A stretch of DNA of 64,000 nucleotides from RFPW01 sp040401595 (GTDB lineage: Bacteria; Pseudomonadota; Gammaproteobacteria; Burkholderiales; Burkholderiaceae_E). Positions 32,448 to 40,264 of the stretch are shown here, in pieces (position 1 is the stretch's first letter; each line of letters opens with the position of its first letter). Below the pieces are notes generated by a model, which searched no databases, was not told the origin of the DNA, and saw only the letters and a list, made by a program, of their open reading frames with translations. The position numbers were made by a program, and so were the translations under genes. The stretch spans positions 62,001 through 126,000 of the forward strand of contig JBBAOE010000002.1 in NCBI GenBank assembly GCA_040401595.1. Reading direction: 5' to 3'.

Positions 32448-34768
32448 TTGCTCAGGAATTAGAAGTCAGCCTCCACATGGCGTTTGTCGAGGCGCGCCAG
32501 CAACGTCACGAGTTCATTACGGTCGAGCATCTCTTGCTCGCCTTGCTCGATAATCCTTCAGCGGCCGAGGTCCTGCGCGCATGCGCGGCCAACCTGGACG
32601 ATCTGCGCAAGAATCTGACGCAGTTCATCCGGGAAAATACGCCGGTTGTTCCCGGGACAGAGGAGATCGACACGCAACCCACTCTGGGGTTTCAACGGGT
32701 CATCCAGCGCGCGATCATGCATGTTCAGAGCACCTCGAACGGCAAGAAGGAAGTGACGGGCGCGAATGTGCTGGTGGCAATCTTTGGGGAAAAGGATTCC
32801 CACGCGGTGTACTACCTGCATCAGCAGGGGATTACCCGGCTCGACGTGGTCAATTTCATCAGCCACGGGATCACCAAGACACCGCAACCCAAGGAAGCCC
32901 CGGGTCGCGAAGAACCCGCTGAGGCCGAAGCGGATGCACAAGCGCCGCAGCAGGCGGGTGCGCTTGACCAGTACACCGCCAACTTGAATATTCAGGCTAA
33001 GGAAGGGCGGATCGACCCCTTGATCGGGCGTGAGGCTGAGGTGGAGCGGGTGATCCAGGTGCTTTGCCGGCGGCGAAAGAACAATCCGCTGCTGGTTGGC
33101 GAAGCGGGGGTTGGCAAGACCGCGATCGCCGAGGGGCTGGCCTGGAGGATCACCCAGAAAGATGTGCCCGACGTGCTGGCCGAGGCCGTTGTGTTCTCGC
33201 TGGACATGGGGTCGCTTCTGGCCGGCACCAAATATCGGGGGGATTTTGAGCAGCGCCTCAAGGCCGTCCTCAAGCAACTCAAGGCCAATCCGAACGCGGT
33301 GCTGTTTATCGACGAGATTCACACGCTCATTGGTGCGGGCTCCGCATCTGGCGGGACTCTCGATGCGTCGAACCTGCTTAAGCCCGCTCTGGCGTCGGGG
33401 CAACTGAAGTGCATTGGCGCAACGACGTACACCGAATACCGCGGCATCTTCGAAAAAGATCACGCGCTCTCGCGCCGGTTCCAGAAAATCGATGTCAACG
33501 AGCCGACGGTGGAGCAGACCGTGCAGATCCTTCGCGGGCTGAAGTCCCGGTTTGAAGAGCATCACGGAGTCAAATATTCCGCATCCGCTCTCTCGGCCGC
33601 TGCCGAGCTCGCCGCCAAGTACATCAACGACCGCCATTTGCCGGACAAGGCGATCGATGTCATCGATGAGGCAGGCGCTGCCCAGCGTATCTTGCCCAAG
33701 AGTCGCCAGAAGAAAGTGATTGGCAAGAACGAGATCGAGGATATCGTCGCGAAAATCGCCAGGATTCCGCCGGCGTCGGTCTCAAGCGATGATCGCTCCA
33801 AACTGCAAGTGCTCGATCGCGACCTTAAGAACGTTGTTTTTGGCCAGGATCAGGCAATCGAAGCGCTTGCTGCGGCGATCAAAATGGCGCGCTCGGGTCT
33901 TGGCAAACCCGAAAAACCGATCGGTGCCTTCCTCTTCTCCGGGCCAACCGGGGTTGGTAAGACCGAGGTCGCCAAGCAGCTCGCCTTCATTCTGGGCATT
34001 GAGCTGATCCGCTTTGATATGTCGGAGTACATGGAACGCCATGCGGTGTCCCGCCTCATCGGGGCCCCTCCGGGCTATGTTGGCTTTGATCAGGGCGGTC
34101 TGCTCACTGAGGCTGTGACCAAAAAACCGCATGCCGTGCTGTTGCTCGACGAGATCGAAAAGGCCCATCCGGATATTTTCAACATCCTGCTGCAGGTCAT
34201 GGACCACGGTACGCTGACGGACAACAACGGTCGCAAGGCGGATTTCCGCAATGTGATCATGATCATGACGACCAATGCCGGTGCGGAATCCCTGCAGAAG
34301 AGTTCGATCGGTTTCTCAAACACCAAGCAGGCCGGTGACGAGATGGTGGACATCAAACGCATGTTCACGCCGGAGTTCCGCAATCGGCTCGATGCGATCA
34401 TTTCGTTCCGTTCGTTGGATTCTGACGTGATCATGCGGGTGGTTGACAAGTTCCTGATCCAGCTCGAAGACCAGTTGCAGGAGAAGAAGGTCGAAGCCAT
34501 CTTTACCGACAAGCTTCGTGCTTTCCTGGCTAAGAAAGGGTTCGACCCGCTGATGGGCGCCCGACCGATGCATCGTCTGATTCAGGACATGATCCGGCGT
34601 GCGCTGGCGGATGAGCTACTCTTCGGGCGTTTGCTGACCGGCGGTAAGGTCGTGGTCGACCTGGACGAGGCGGACAAGGTGCAACTGTCGTTCGACGGGC
34701 CCAACCGGCCGGTTCCACCGACCGGAGAAGGGGAAGAGCGCAGTGGCGTCGAGGTCGTGCCGGCCTGA
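32444..34768 (+). CDS. clpA: ClpA ATPase subunit of ClpAP protease
   Basis: ClpA is an unfoldase that feeds proteins to ClpP. At 774 residues it has the N-domain (1-145), AAA-1 with Walker A GEAGVGKTAI and Walker B VLFIDEIHTL, and AAA-2 with Walker A GPTGVGKTEV and Walker B VLLLDEIEKAHPD. A probable IGF-type loop (SSIGFSN) is also visible. ATG 32444 gives the standard MIAQELEVSLHMAF start and an ATGA overlap with clpS; a GTG/ATG further upstream lies inside clpS. Length and order are typical. Confidence 0.98.
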   Translation: MIAQELEVSLHMAFVEARQQRHEFITVEHLLLALLDNPSAAEVLRACAANLDDLRKNLTQFIRENTPVVPGTEEIDTQPTLGFQRVIQRAIMHVQSTSNGKKEVTGANVLVAIFGEKDSHAVYYLHQQGITRLDVVNFISHGITKTPQPKEAPGREEPAEAEADAQAPQQAGALDQYTANLNIQAKEGRIDPLIGREAEVERVIQVLCRRRKNNPLLVGEAGVGKTAIAEGLAWRITQKDVPDVLAEAVVFSLDMGSLLAGTKYRGDFEQRLKAVLKQLKANPNAVLFIDEIHTLIGAGSASGGTLDASNLLKPALASGQLKCIGATTYTEYRGIFEKDHALSRRFQKIDVNEPTVEQTVQILRGLKSRFEEHHGVKYSASALSAAAELAAKYINDRHLPDKAIDVIDEAGAAQRILPKSRQKKVIGKNEIEDIVAKIARIPPASVSSDDRSKLQVLDRDLKNVVFGQDQAIEALAAAIKMARSGLGKPEKPIGAFLFSGPTGVGKTEVAKQLAFILGIELIRFDMSEYMERHAVSRLIGAPPGYVGFDQGGLLTEAVTKKPHAVLLLDEIEKAHPDIFNILLQVMDHGTLTDNNGRKADFRNVIMIMTTNAGAESLQKSSIGFSNTKQAGDEMVDIKRMFTPEFRNRLDAIISFRSLDSDVIMRVVDKFLIQLEDQLQEKKVEAIFTDKLRAFLAKKGFDPLMGARPMHRLIQDMIRRALADELLFGRLLTGGKVVVDLDEADKVQLSFDGPNRPVPPTGEGEERSGVEVVPA

Positions 34769-34827
34769 GCGGCATTCGAGCGCCCTGCGTCAGTTTCATA
34801 GGTTTCAATGGACAGGGGAGCGAAGAA

Positions 34828-35307
34828 TTGCTGCCATCACCAACATTTTTGCGCGCGGATCCTGATCCGCAGGTTCAGTTATCCGGGTCCGGTCGTCAGA
34901 GGGGCGATTGCCCTTCCGCTGCGGCAACCCGAACCTCTGCGCTGGCCAGCGTTCTGCGCTGGAGGTCACGCCTGACGCAAGGTCGGGTCATGCTCGGTTT
35001 GGCGCTCGCGTTCGCAAGTGCATCGGTCCAGGCTCAACCCGCGCCGCCGCAAGCGGGGGTGGACTCCACGATTGCGGGACGCGTACTGGCCTCCAATTGT
35101 GCCAACTGCCATGGTGTCGATGGCCGATCCGCCGGTGGCATGCCCACGCTTTCGGGTTACCAGCGCGACGCCATGATCACCACCATGCAGGCGTTTCGGT
35201 CTGGACAACGTTCTGCAACGATCATGCATCAGCTCGCCAAGGGGTATACCGACGAGCAGATCACGCTGCTTGCCGAGCATTTTTCGCGGCAGAAAGCCCT
35301 GCCGTAA
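34828..35307 (+). CDS. fccA: Single-heme c-type cytochrome, FccA subunit of sulfide dehydrogenase
   Basis: This is a periplasmic class I cytochrome c with one CANCH heme site, GVDGRSAGGMPTLSGY, and a distal methionine candidate in ATIMHQLAKGYTDEQI. It takes electrons from the FccB flavoprotein encoded 111 bases downstream. Allochromatium FccA has two hemes; this one, with about 90 mature residues, has only one. The start is uncertain. TTG 34828 has GGAG at good spacing but yields a very long leader. ATG 34990 (MLGLALAFASASVQAQ) gives a short signal lacking basic residues. The heme domain itself is secure. Confidence 0.82.
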   Translation: MLPSPTFLRADPDPQVQLSGSGRQRGDCPSAAATRTSALASVLRWRSRLTQGRVMLGLALAFASASVQAQPAPPQAGVDSTIAGRVLASNCANCHGVDGRSAGGMPTLSGYQRDAMITTMQAFRSGQRSATIMHQLAKGYTDEQITLLAEHFSRQKALP

Positions 35308-35418
35308 ACCGCGACTGCCGCGGCAGTACCTTGGTCACCTGCTGGCGCTGTGACCGCGTCATTTGCCAGTAGCCCCCAATGACAGAAACCGTCCGAAGGC
35401 GGTCGAGAGGAGAACACG

Positions 35419-36741
35419 ATGGCCGAACTGATTCAATCCCGCCGGCGATTGCTGCAGGGGGCTGCGGCCATGGGCGCTTCTGCAGGACTTGGCATGATTG
35501 CGGGTTGCGCCGCCCCGAGCCCGAATAACACCCCGGTCGCCCCGGCGATCGTCGAACGTCGGTTGGGGCGCATCGGCATCATTGGTGCTGGCTTTGGCGG
35601 TGCGACCGCTGCACGCTATCTCAAGCACTGGGGTGGCTCGAGCGTGGATGTGGTGCTGATCGAACGTAACCCGCAGTTTGTCTCCTGTCCGCTATCCAAT
35701 CTGGTGGTGGGCGGAACCCGCCGGATCGAAGACCTCACCATGGGTTACCAGGGTCTGCGCGACGCGGGTGTCACCGTCCTTGTGGACGAGGTCACCCAAA
35801 TCGAACCCACGAAGAAAGTGGTCAGTCTGGTCAAGATCGCTGATCAGACGTTCGATCGTCTGATTGTTGCACCGGGAGTGGATTTTCAGTTTGACCAGAT
35901 TCAGGGTCTGGGCGCAGAGGCTCAGAAGACAGTCTTGCATGCCTGGAAAGCGGGGCCGCAAACGGTCGCCCTGCGCAGTCGGATAGAGGCGATGCGCCAG
36001 GGCGGTGTGTTTGTTCTATCGATTCCGCGGGCGCCCTATCGCTGCCCGCCGGGGCCGTATGAACGCGTTTGCCAGGTCGCGTTTTCGCTGAAGGCGAATA
36101 ATCCCAGTGCAAAAATCATCGTTCTGGACGCGAATGAAGACATCCAGTCAAAGAAGGGTCTCTTTCTGAAGGCCTGGGAGCCCTACGGGAGCATGATCGA
36201 ATACCGGCCCAATTCGCTGGTGACCGAGGTACAGGCGCAGGAGGGAATCGTCGTTACCGAATTCGGTGATCGGATCCGTGCGGATGTCCTCAATATTATT
36301 CCGCCCCATCGCGCGGGTGACCTTGCGCAGAAAACCGGACTGATTACGGTGAATAACCGTTGGTGCGGTGTGGATTGGGTGTCGATGGAGTCTCTCGCTG
36401 TCCCAGGTATTCACGTGTTGGGAGACGCTGTGATGGCCGCACCCTTGATGCCGAAATCGGGACATATGGCCAATCAGCACGGCAAGGCAGCAGCAGCAGC
36501 GATTCTCGAGATCCTTCATGGGCGGGCACCGCAACCCGCCATGATGGTCAATACCTGCTATTCCTATGTCGACGACCGAAATGTCGTGCATGTAGCGTCG
36601 GTGCATCGCTACAATTCCGATCAGAAAACCATGGTGACCGTTGCCGGTTCTGGGGGCCTGTCATCGCAGGCCAACGCGCTCGAGGGGCAGTACGCCGATG
36701 CCTGGGCGCGCAATATCTGGCGGGATATGTTTAACGTTTGA
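35419..36741 (+). CDS. fccB: FccB flavoprotein subunit of flavocytochrome c sulfide dehydrogenase
   Basis: This periplasmic enzyme oxidises sulfide to sulfur or polysulfide and passes electrons to cytochrome FccA. At 440 residues it has a Tat signal (RRRLLQ at 8-13) ending in MIAGC, which is also a lipobox. FAD-binding GIIGAGFGGATAARYL is at 53-68. C90 in FVSCPLSN matches the covalent flavin cysteine. C209 in RCPPGPYER and the cysteine in NTCYSY (about 380) match the redox disulfide. The C-terminal FCSD domain follows. ATG 35419 has AGGAGA upstream. Transaldolase follows after eight bases. Confidence 0.93.
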   Translation: MAELIQSRRRLLQGAAAMGASAGLGMIAGCAAPSPNNTPVAPAIVERRLGRIGIIGAGFGGATAARYLKHWGGSSVDVVLIERNPQFVSCPLSNLVVGGTRRIEDLTMGYQGLRDAGVTVLVDEVTQIEPTKKVVSLVKIADQTFDRLIVAPGVDFQFDQIQGLGAEAQKTVLHAWKAGPQTVALRSRIEAMRQGGVFVLSIPRAPYRCPPGPYERVCQVAFSLKANNPSAKIIVLDANEDIQSKKGLFLKAWEPYGSMIEYRPNSLVTEVQAQEGIVVTEFGDRIRADVLNIIPPHRAGDLAQKTGLITVNNRWCGVDWVSMESLAVPGIHVLGDAVMAAPLMPKSGHMANQHGKAAAAAILEILHGRAPQPAMMVNTCYSYVDDRNVVHVASVHRYNSDQKTMVTVAGSGGLSSQANALEGQYADAWARNIWRDMFNV

Positions 36742-36749
36742 GTGCCAAC

Positions 36750-37697
36750 ATGACAACTGCTCTCGATTCGCTGCGACGCTGGACGACGGTGGTCGCTGAC
36801 ACGGGCGACTTCAATGCCATGCGGGCCTATGCCCCCCAGGACGCGACGACCAATCCGACGCTCATCCTCAAGGCGGTGGGTAAGCCCGAATACCGAACGC
36901 TACTGGATGAAACGGTCGCCAAGCACCGCACAGAGCCACTCGACCTGCTTTGCGACCGCACGCTGGTGAAATTCGGCCTGCAAATTCTCAGCATCGTCCC
37001 AGGGCGAGTTTCCAGTGAAGTGGATGCCAGACTGTCCTTCGATACCGAAGCGACTCTGGCCCGTGCGCGCCGCCTTATGAGCCTTTATGAGGCCGAGGGC
37101 ATTGATCGAAAGCGGGTCCTGATCAAGATTGCGGCAACCTGGGAAGGGATTCAAGCGGCGAAAATCCTGGAGCGTGAAGGGATTCACTGCAATCTGACGC
37201 TCCTGTTCTCGTTCGCTCAGGCGGTGGCTTGCGCCGATGCGGGTATTACCCTGATTTCTCCCTTTGTCGGGCGGATTTACGATTGGGCCAAGGCCCGCGC
37301 TGGCCGGGATCTGGCACCGCACGAAGACCCGGGTGTCATTTCCGTCACCAAGATTTGGACCTATTTCCGCCACTTCGATGTGAAGACGGAAGTCATGGGG
37401 GCGAGTTTTCGCAGCGTTGGCCAGATTCTGGCCCTGGCCGGCTGCGATCTGTTGACGATCAGCCCGGACCTTCTGGAGCAGTTGCGTGCCTCCGGTGATG
37501 AGGTCGGGCAGGCACTGTCGCCCGCGGCCGCGAAGGCTGCAGTGCTCGAGAAAGCGCATTTCAACGAGTCGGATTTTCGGTTCTCGGTCAACGATGACGC
37601 AATGGCGACCGAGAAACTCGCGGAAGGGATTCGCAGCTTCAACGCAGACGGACGCAAGCTTGAGGCACTCGTCGCGGAGACCGTTGCCCGCGGTTGA
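36750..37697 (+). CDS. tal: Transaldolase
   Basis: This pentose-phosphate-pathway enzyme transfers a dihydroxyacetone unit between sugar phosphates. At 315 residues it is the long TalB type. DATTNPTLI, the Schiff-base lysine in VLIKIAATWEGIQAA (about residue 130), CNLTLLFSFAQAVACADAG and ISPFVGRIYDW are all present. I use ATG 36750; an in-frame TTG twelve bases earlier overlaps the fccB stop. Placement behind fccAB suggests one transcript. Confidence 0.95.
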   Translation: MTTALDSLRRWTTVVADTGDFNAMRAYAPQDATTNPTLILKAVGKPEYRTLLDETVAKHRTEPLDLLCDRTLVKFGLQILSIVPGRVSSEVDARLSFDTEATLARARRLMSLYEAEGIDRKRVLIKIAATWEGIQAAKILEREGIHCNLTLLFSFAQAVACADAGITLISPFVGRIYDWAKARAGRDLAPHEDPGVISVTKIWTYFRHFDVKTEVMGASFRSVGQILALAGCDLLTISPDLLEQLRASGDEVGQALSPAAAKAAVLEKAHFNESDFRFSVNDDAMATEKLAEGIRSFNADGRKLEALVAETVARG

Positions 37698-37727
37698 GGG
37701 CTGTCTTGTGACTTCTTGCGTTACGCC

Positions 37728-38174
37728 TTATGCCCGCCCGGTGCTGCCGAATCCGCCAGCACCGCGCTCGCTCGACGTGAATGCATCGACGAGATCAAAC
37801 TGCACCTGCTTGACCGGCACGATGATGAGTTGGGCAATCCGATCCAGCGGTTGCACGGTATACGGCTGAGCGCTGCGATTCCAGCAAGAGACCTGCAGCG
37901 GGCCCTGGTAGTCGCTGTCAATCAGTCCAACCAGGTTGCCCAGAACGATCCCGTGCTTATGGCCGAGTCCGGAGCGCGGAAGAATCATCGCGCAGTAGCC
38001 TGGGTCGTCGAGATGAATCGCCATGCCGGTTGGCAGCATGACCGCCTGGTCGGGCGCAATGGTCAGCGGCATTTCGATGCAGGCCCGCAAGTCCAGCCCA
38101 GCGCTGCCGGGGGTGGCGTAGCTGGGTAGCTGGTCGGAGAGTCTGGGGTCAAGGATGCGGACAGCGATACGCAT
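37728..38174 (-). CDS. dut: dUTP diphosphatase
   Basis: This enzyme hydrolyses dUTP to dUMP to keep uracil out of DNA and supply thymidylate synthesis. At 148 residues it has all five trimeric dUTPase motifs, including PGSAGLDLRA, PRSGLGHKHGI, GLIDSDYQG, DRIAQLIIVP and the C-terminal RGAGGFGSTG that closes over the active site. It is the last gene of the ribF-ileS-lspA-coaBC-dut run. Confidence 0.98.
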   Translation of the reverse strand: MRIAVRILDPRLSDQLPSYATPGSAGLDLRACIEMPLTIAPDQAVMLPTGMAIHLDDPGYCAMILPRSGLGHKHGIVLGNLVGLIDSDYQGPLQVSCWNRSAQPYTVQPLDRIAQLIIVPVKQVQFDLVDAFTSSERGAGGFGSTGRA

Positions 38175-38251
38175 GAAAGTCTCAAGGGCAGGTTACAGGT
38201 TGACAGCTTGGTCGCGATGATGCCGGTCTGTGCGTGGAAGCCAGGTGGTGA

Positions 38252-39595
38252 TCATGCGCGTCGGTGGGCCAGACGCCCAGCGATCTCAGCCACCAACGCC
38301 CGGGACAGCGCGTCCTTGGACGCACGGGGTAGGGCGATGGAGCCGAATTCGTCGACCAGTAGCAAGGCATTGTCGTCTCGCCCGAACGTGTCCGGACCGA
38401 TATTGGCGACAAGGAGCGGGACACGCTTGCGCAGGCGTTTGGCCGAGGCCAGTTCGGCGAGCGCCTGATTCTGGAGATCTCGTCGGTCTGCCGTGGTGTC
38501 GTCAGTCTCTGCGGCAAACCCAACGCAATACGGTGCGTTTGGCAGGGCTGCCACTTCGGCGAGGATGTCTGGATTCTCGACAAACCGCAGCTCAGGTGCC
38601 ACCGCGCCTTCTGCTTTGCGAATCTTTTGGGTCGAGATGGTTGCTGGGCGCCAGTCCGCGACCGCGGCGACGGCGACGAACAGGTCCGCTGGCAAGCTGG
38701 CATGCACGGCATCGCGCATTTGCAGGGCCGACTCGATTTCGATGCGTTGTACCCCTCTCGGAGCAGGGAGCGCGGTCGGTCCCGAGACCAGGATGACATC
38801 AGCGCCCGCCTCAGTCAGAGCCCGCGCGACGGCGTACCCCATCTTGCCCGATGACCGATTGGTGATGCCGCGAACGGGGTCGATCGCTTCAAAGGTTGGC
38901 CCAGCGCTGACGATCGCCCGCTTGCCGGCCAGACGCTTGGGGGCGAACCAGGCGCGCAGATCGTCGATCAATTCCGCAGGCTCGAGCATGCGCCCGTCGC
39001 CCACCTCGCCACAGGCTTGGTCGCCGCTCCCGGGACCGAAGATCGCAATGCCATCAGCACGTAATTGCGCGAGATTGCGCTGGGTTGCCGGGTGTTCCCA
39101 CATCTGTCGGTTCATCGCAGGGGCAACGGCCAGCGGACAATCCCGCGCAAGACATAGCGTGGATAAAAGATCCGGTGCGCGTCCCTGGGCGAGTAGGGCG
39201 AGAAAGTCGGCGCTCGCTGGCGCGATCAGAATGCCGTCGGCCTCGCGCGACAGATCGATGTGGGCCATGCCGTTAGCGACCCGGGTATCCCAGGCATCAG
39301 TGAATACGGGTCGTCCGGTGACCGCCTGAAACGTGGCCGTCCCGACAAAGCGCGTCGCAGCTTCGGTCATCACCGTCTGGATGCTTGCCACCAGGGCTTT
39401 GCTGAGCAGACGCGCTAATTCAACGCTTTTGTAGGCGGCAATCCCCCCCGTAATCCCCAGTACCAGACGTTTATGGGCGAGCGGATCGGGCGGCAGCGCA
39501 GGGCTTGATGCGGGCGCTGCTGCGGGAGTGATGGATGCGGACGCTTTTGAAGGAGTCATGGCAATTGTCATCGAAGAGATCTTGGCAATCGTCAT
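38252..39595 (-). CDS. coaBC: Bifunctional phosphopantothenoylcysteine decarboxylase/synthetase
   Basis: CoaBC performs two steps of coenzyme A synthesis: ligation of cysteine to phosphopantothenate, then decarboxylation. The flavin-dependent CoaC half (about 42-225) has LVLGITGGIAAYKSVEL and APAMNRQMWEHPATQ. The CoaB half (about 230-447) has AIVSAGPTFEAIDPVRGITN, SSGKMGYAVARAL and VGFAAETDD. The N-terminus carries about 40 Ala/Ser/Pro-rich extra residues. Three in-frame ATGs (39595, 39571, 39559) sit in a small repeat, so the true start is uncertain. Confidence 0.95.
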   Translation of the reverse strand: MTIAKISSMTIAMTPSKASASITPAAAPASSPALPPDPLAHKRLVLGITGGIAAYKSVELARLLSKALVASIQTVMTEAATRFVGTATFQAVTGRPVFTDAWDTRVANGMAHIDLSREADGILIAPASADFLALLAQGRAPDLLSTLCLARDCPLAVAPAMNRQMWEHPATQRNLAQLRADGIAIFGPGSGDQACGEVGDGRMLEPAELIDDLRAWFAPKRLAGKRAIVSAGPTFEAIDPVRGITNRSSGKMGYAVARALTEAGADVILVSGPTALPAPRGVQRIEIESALQMRDAVHASLPADLFVAVAAVADWRPATISTQKIRKAEGAVAPELRFVENPDILAEVAALPNAPYCVGFAAETDDTTADRRDLQNQALAELASAKRLRKRVPLLVANIGPDTFGRDDNALLLVDEFGSIALPRASKDALSRALVAEIAGRLAHRRA

Positions 39596-39670
39596 TGAGC
39601 GGCTTGGCAGCGGGCTGACCCAGGCAGTAACCGGCGTGACGATTGGAGTGCATGCACCATCATCGCCGGT

Positions 39671-40264
39671 TTATCGCGTACGTGACACTCGCCGGATTTC
39701 ATCCAGGATCAGAAGACCTGCGCCAATCGTGATGGCGCTATCGGCCACATTGAACGCCGGCCAAAAAAACACTTCGCGCCAGTGTGCCAGCAAAAAATCC
39801 ACCACTTGGCCCTGCAAGATGCGATCAATCACGTTACCGATGGCGCCACCGAGAATCATCGCGAGTCCAAAGGCGAACAGCCGTTGCCCGCTGTGCCGAG
39901 CCAGTAACCAGATCAGATAGGTCGTGGCCAACGCGCCGATGCCGATAAAAAACCAGCGTTGCCAACCCGATGCGTCCGCCAGAAAACTGAATGCGGCACC
40001 GCGGTTGAAGACCAAGGTGAGGTCGAACCAGTTCTCCACGATCACAACCCGGTCGCCTGGCTGCAGTAACCGCTGGATTTGGAATTTGGTGGCTTGGTCG
40101 AGCGCAAGGATCAGGCTTGCGATGCCTATCCAGGGCAGTAGCCGCGTAACCGTGGCTCGGAGGCGGCTGGATTTTTTCCGGCCAGCCCGGCGCCCCCGAC
40201 CGCCGGGACGGGGGCCCACGCGCCCGGACTCGTCGCTACCCTCAGGGAGTTGGCGCGGTGGCAT
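39671..40264 (-). CDS. lspA: Lipoprotein signal peptidase II
   Basis: LspA cleaves prolipoproteins before the lipidated cysteine in the inner membrane. Four hydrophobic helices are visible. The catalytic aspartates lie in GGAIGNVIDRILQGQVVDF and FNVADSAITIG. At 197 residues it is 30 longer than usual, owing to a basic, Gly/Arg-rich N-terminal extension (GRRAGRKKSSR). ATG 40264 overlaps the ileS stop (TGATG), which fixes the start. This enzyme would also be the one to process the flippase-Wza fusion at 19047. Confidence 0.96.
   Translation of the reverse strand: MPPRQLPEGSDESGRVGPRPGGRGRRAGRKKSSRLRATVTRLLPWIGIASLILALDQATKFQIQRLLQPGDRVVIVENWFDLTLVFNRGAAFSFLADASGWQRWFFIGIGALATTYLIWLLARHSGQRLFAFGLAMILGGAIGNVIDRILQGQVVDFLLAHWREVFFWPAFNVADSAITIGAGLLILDEIRRVSRTR

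Noticed and set aside
32558..33637. 359-codon frame on the minus strand opposite clpA
   Set aside because: It is a shadow of the GC-rich clpA coding sequence, with no recognisable motif.
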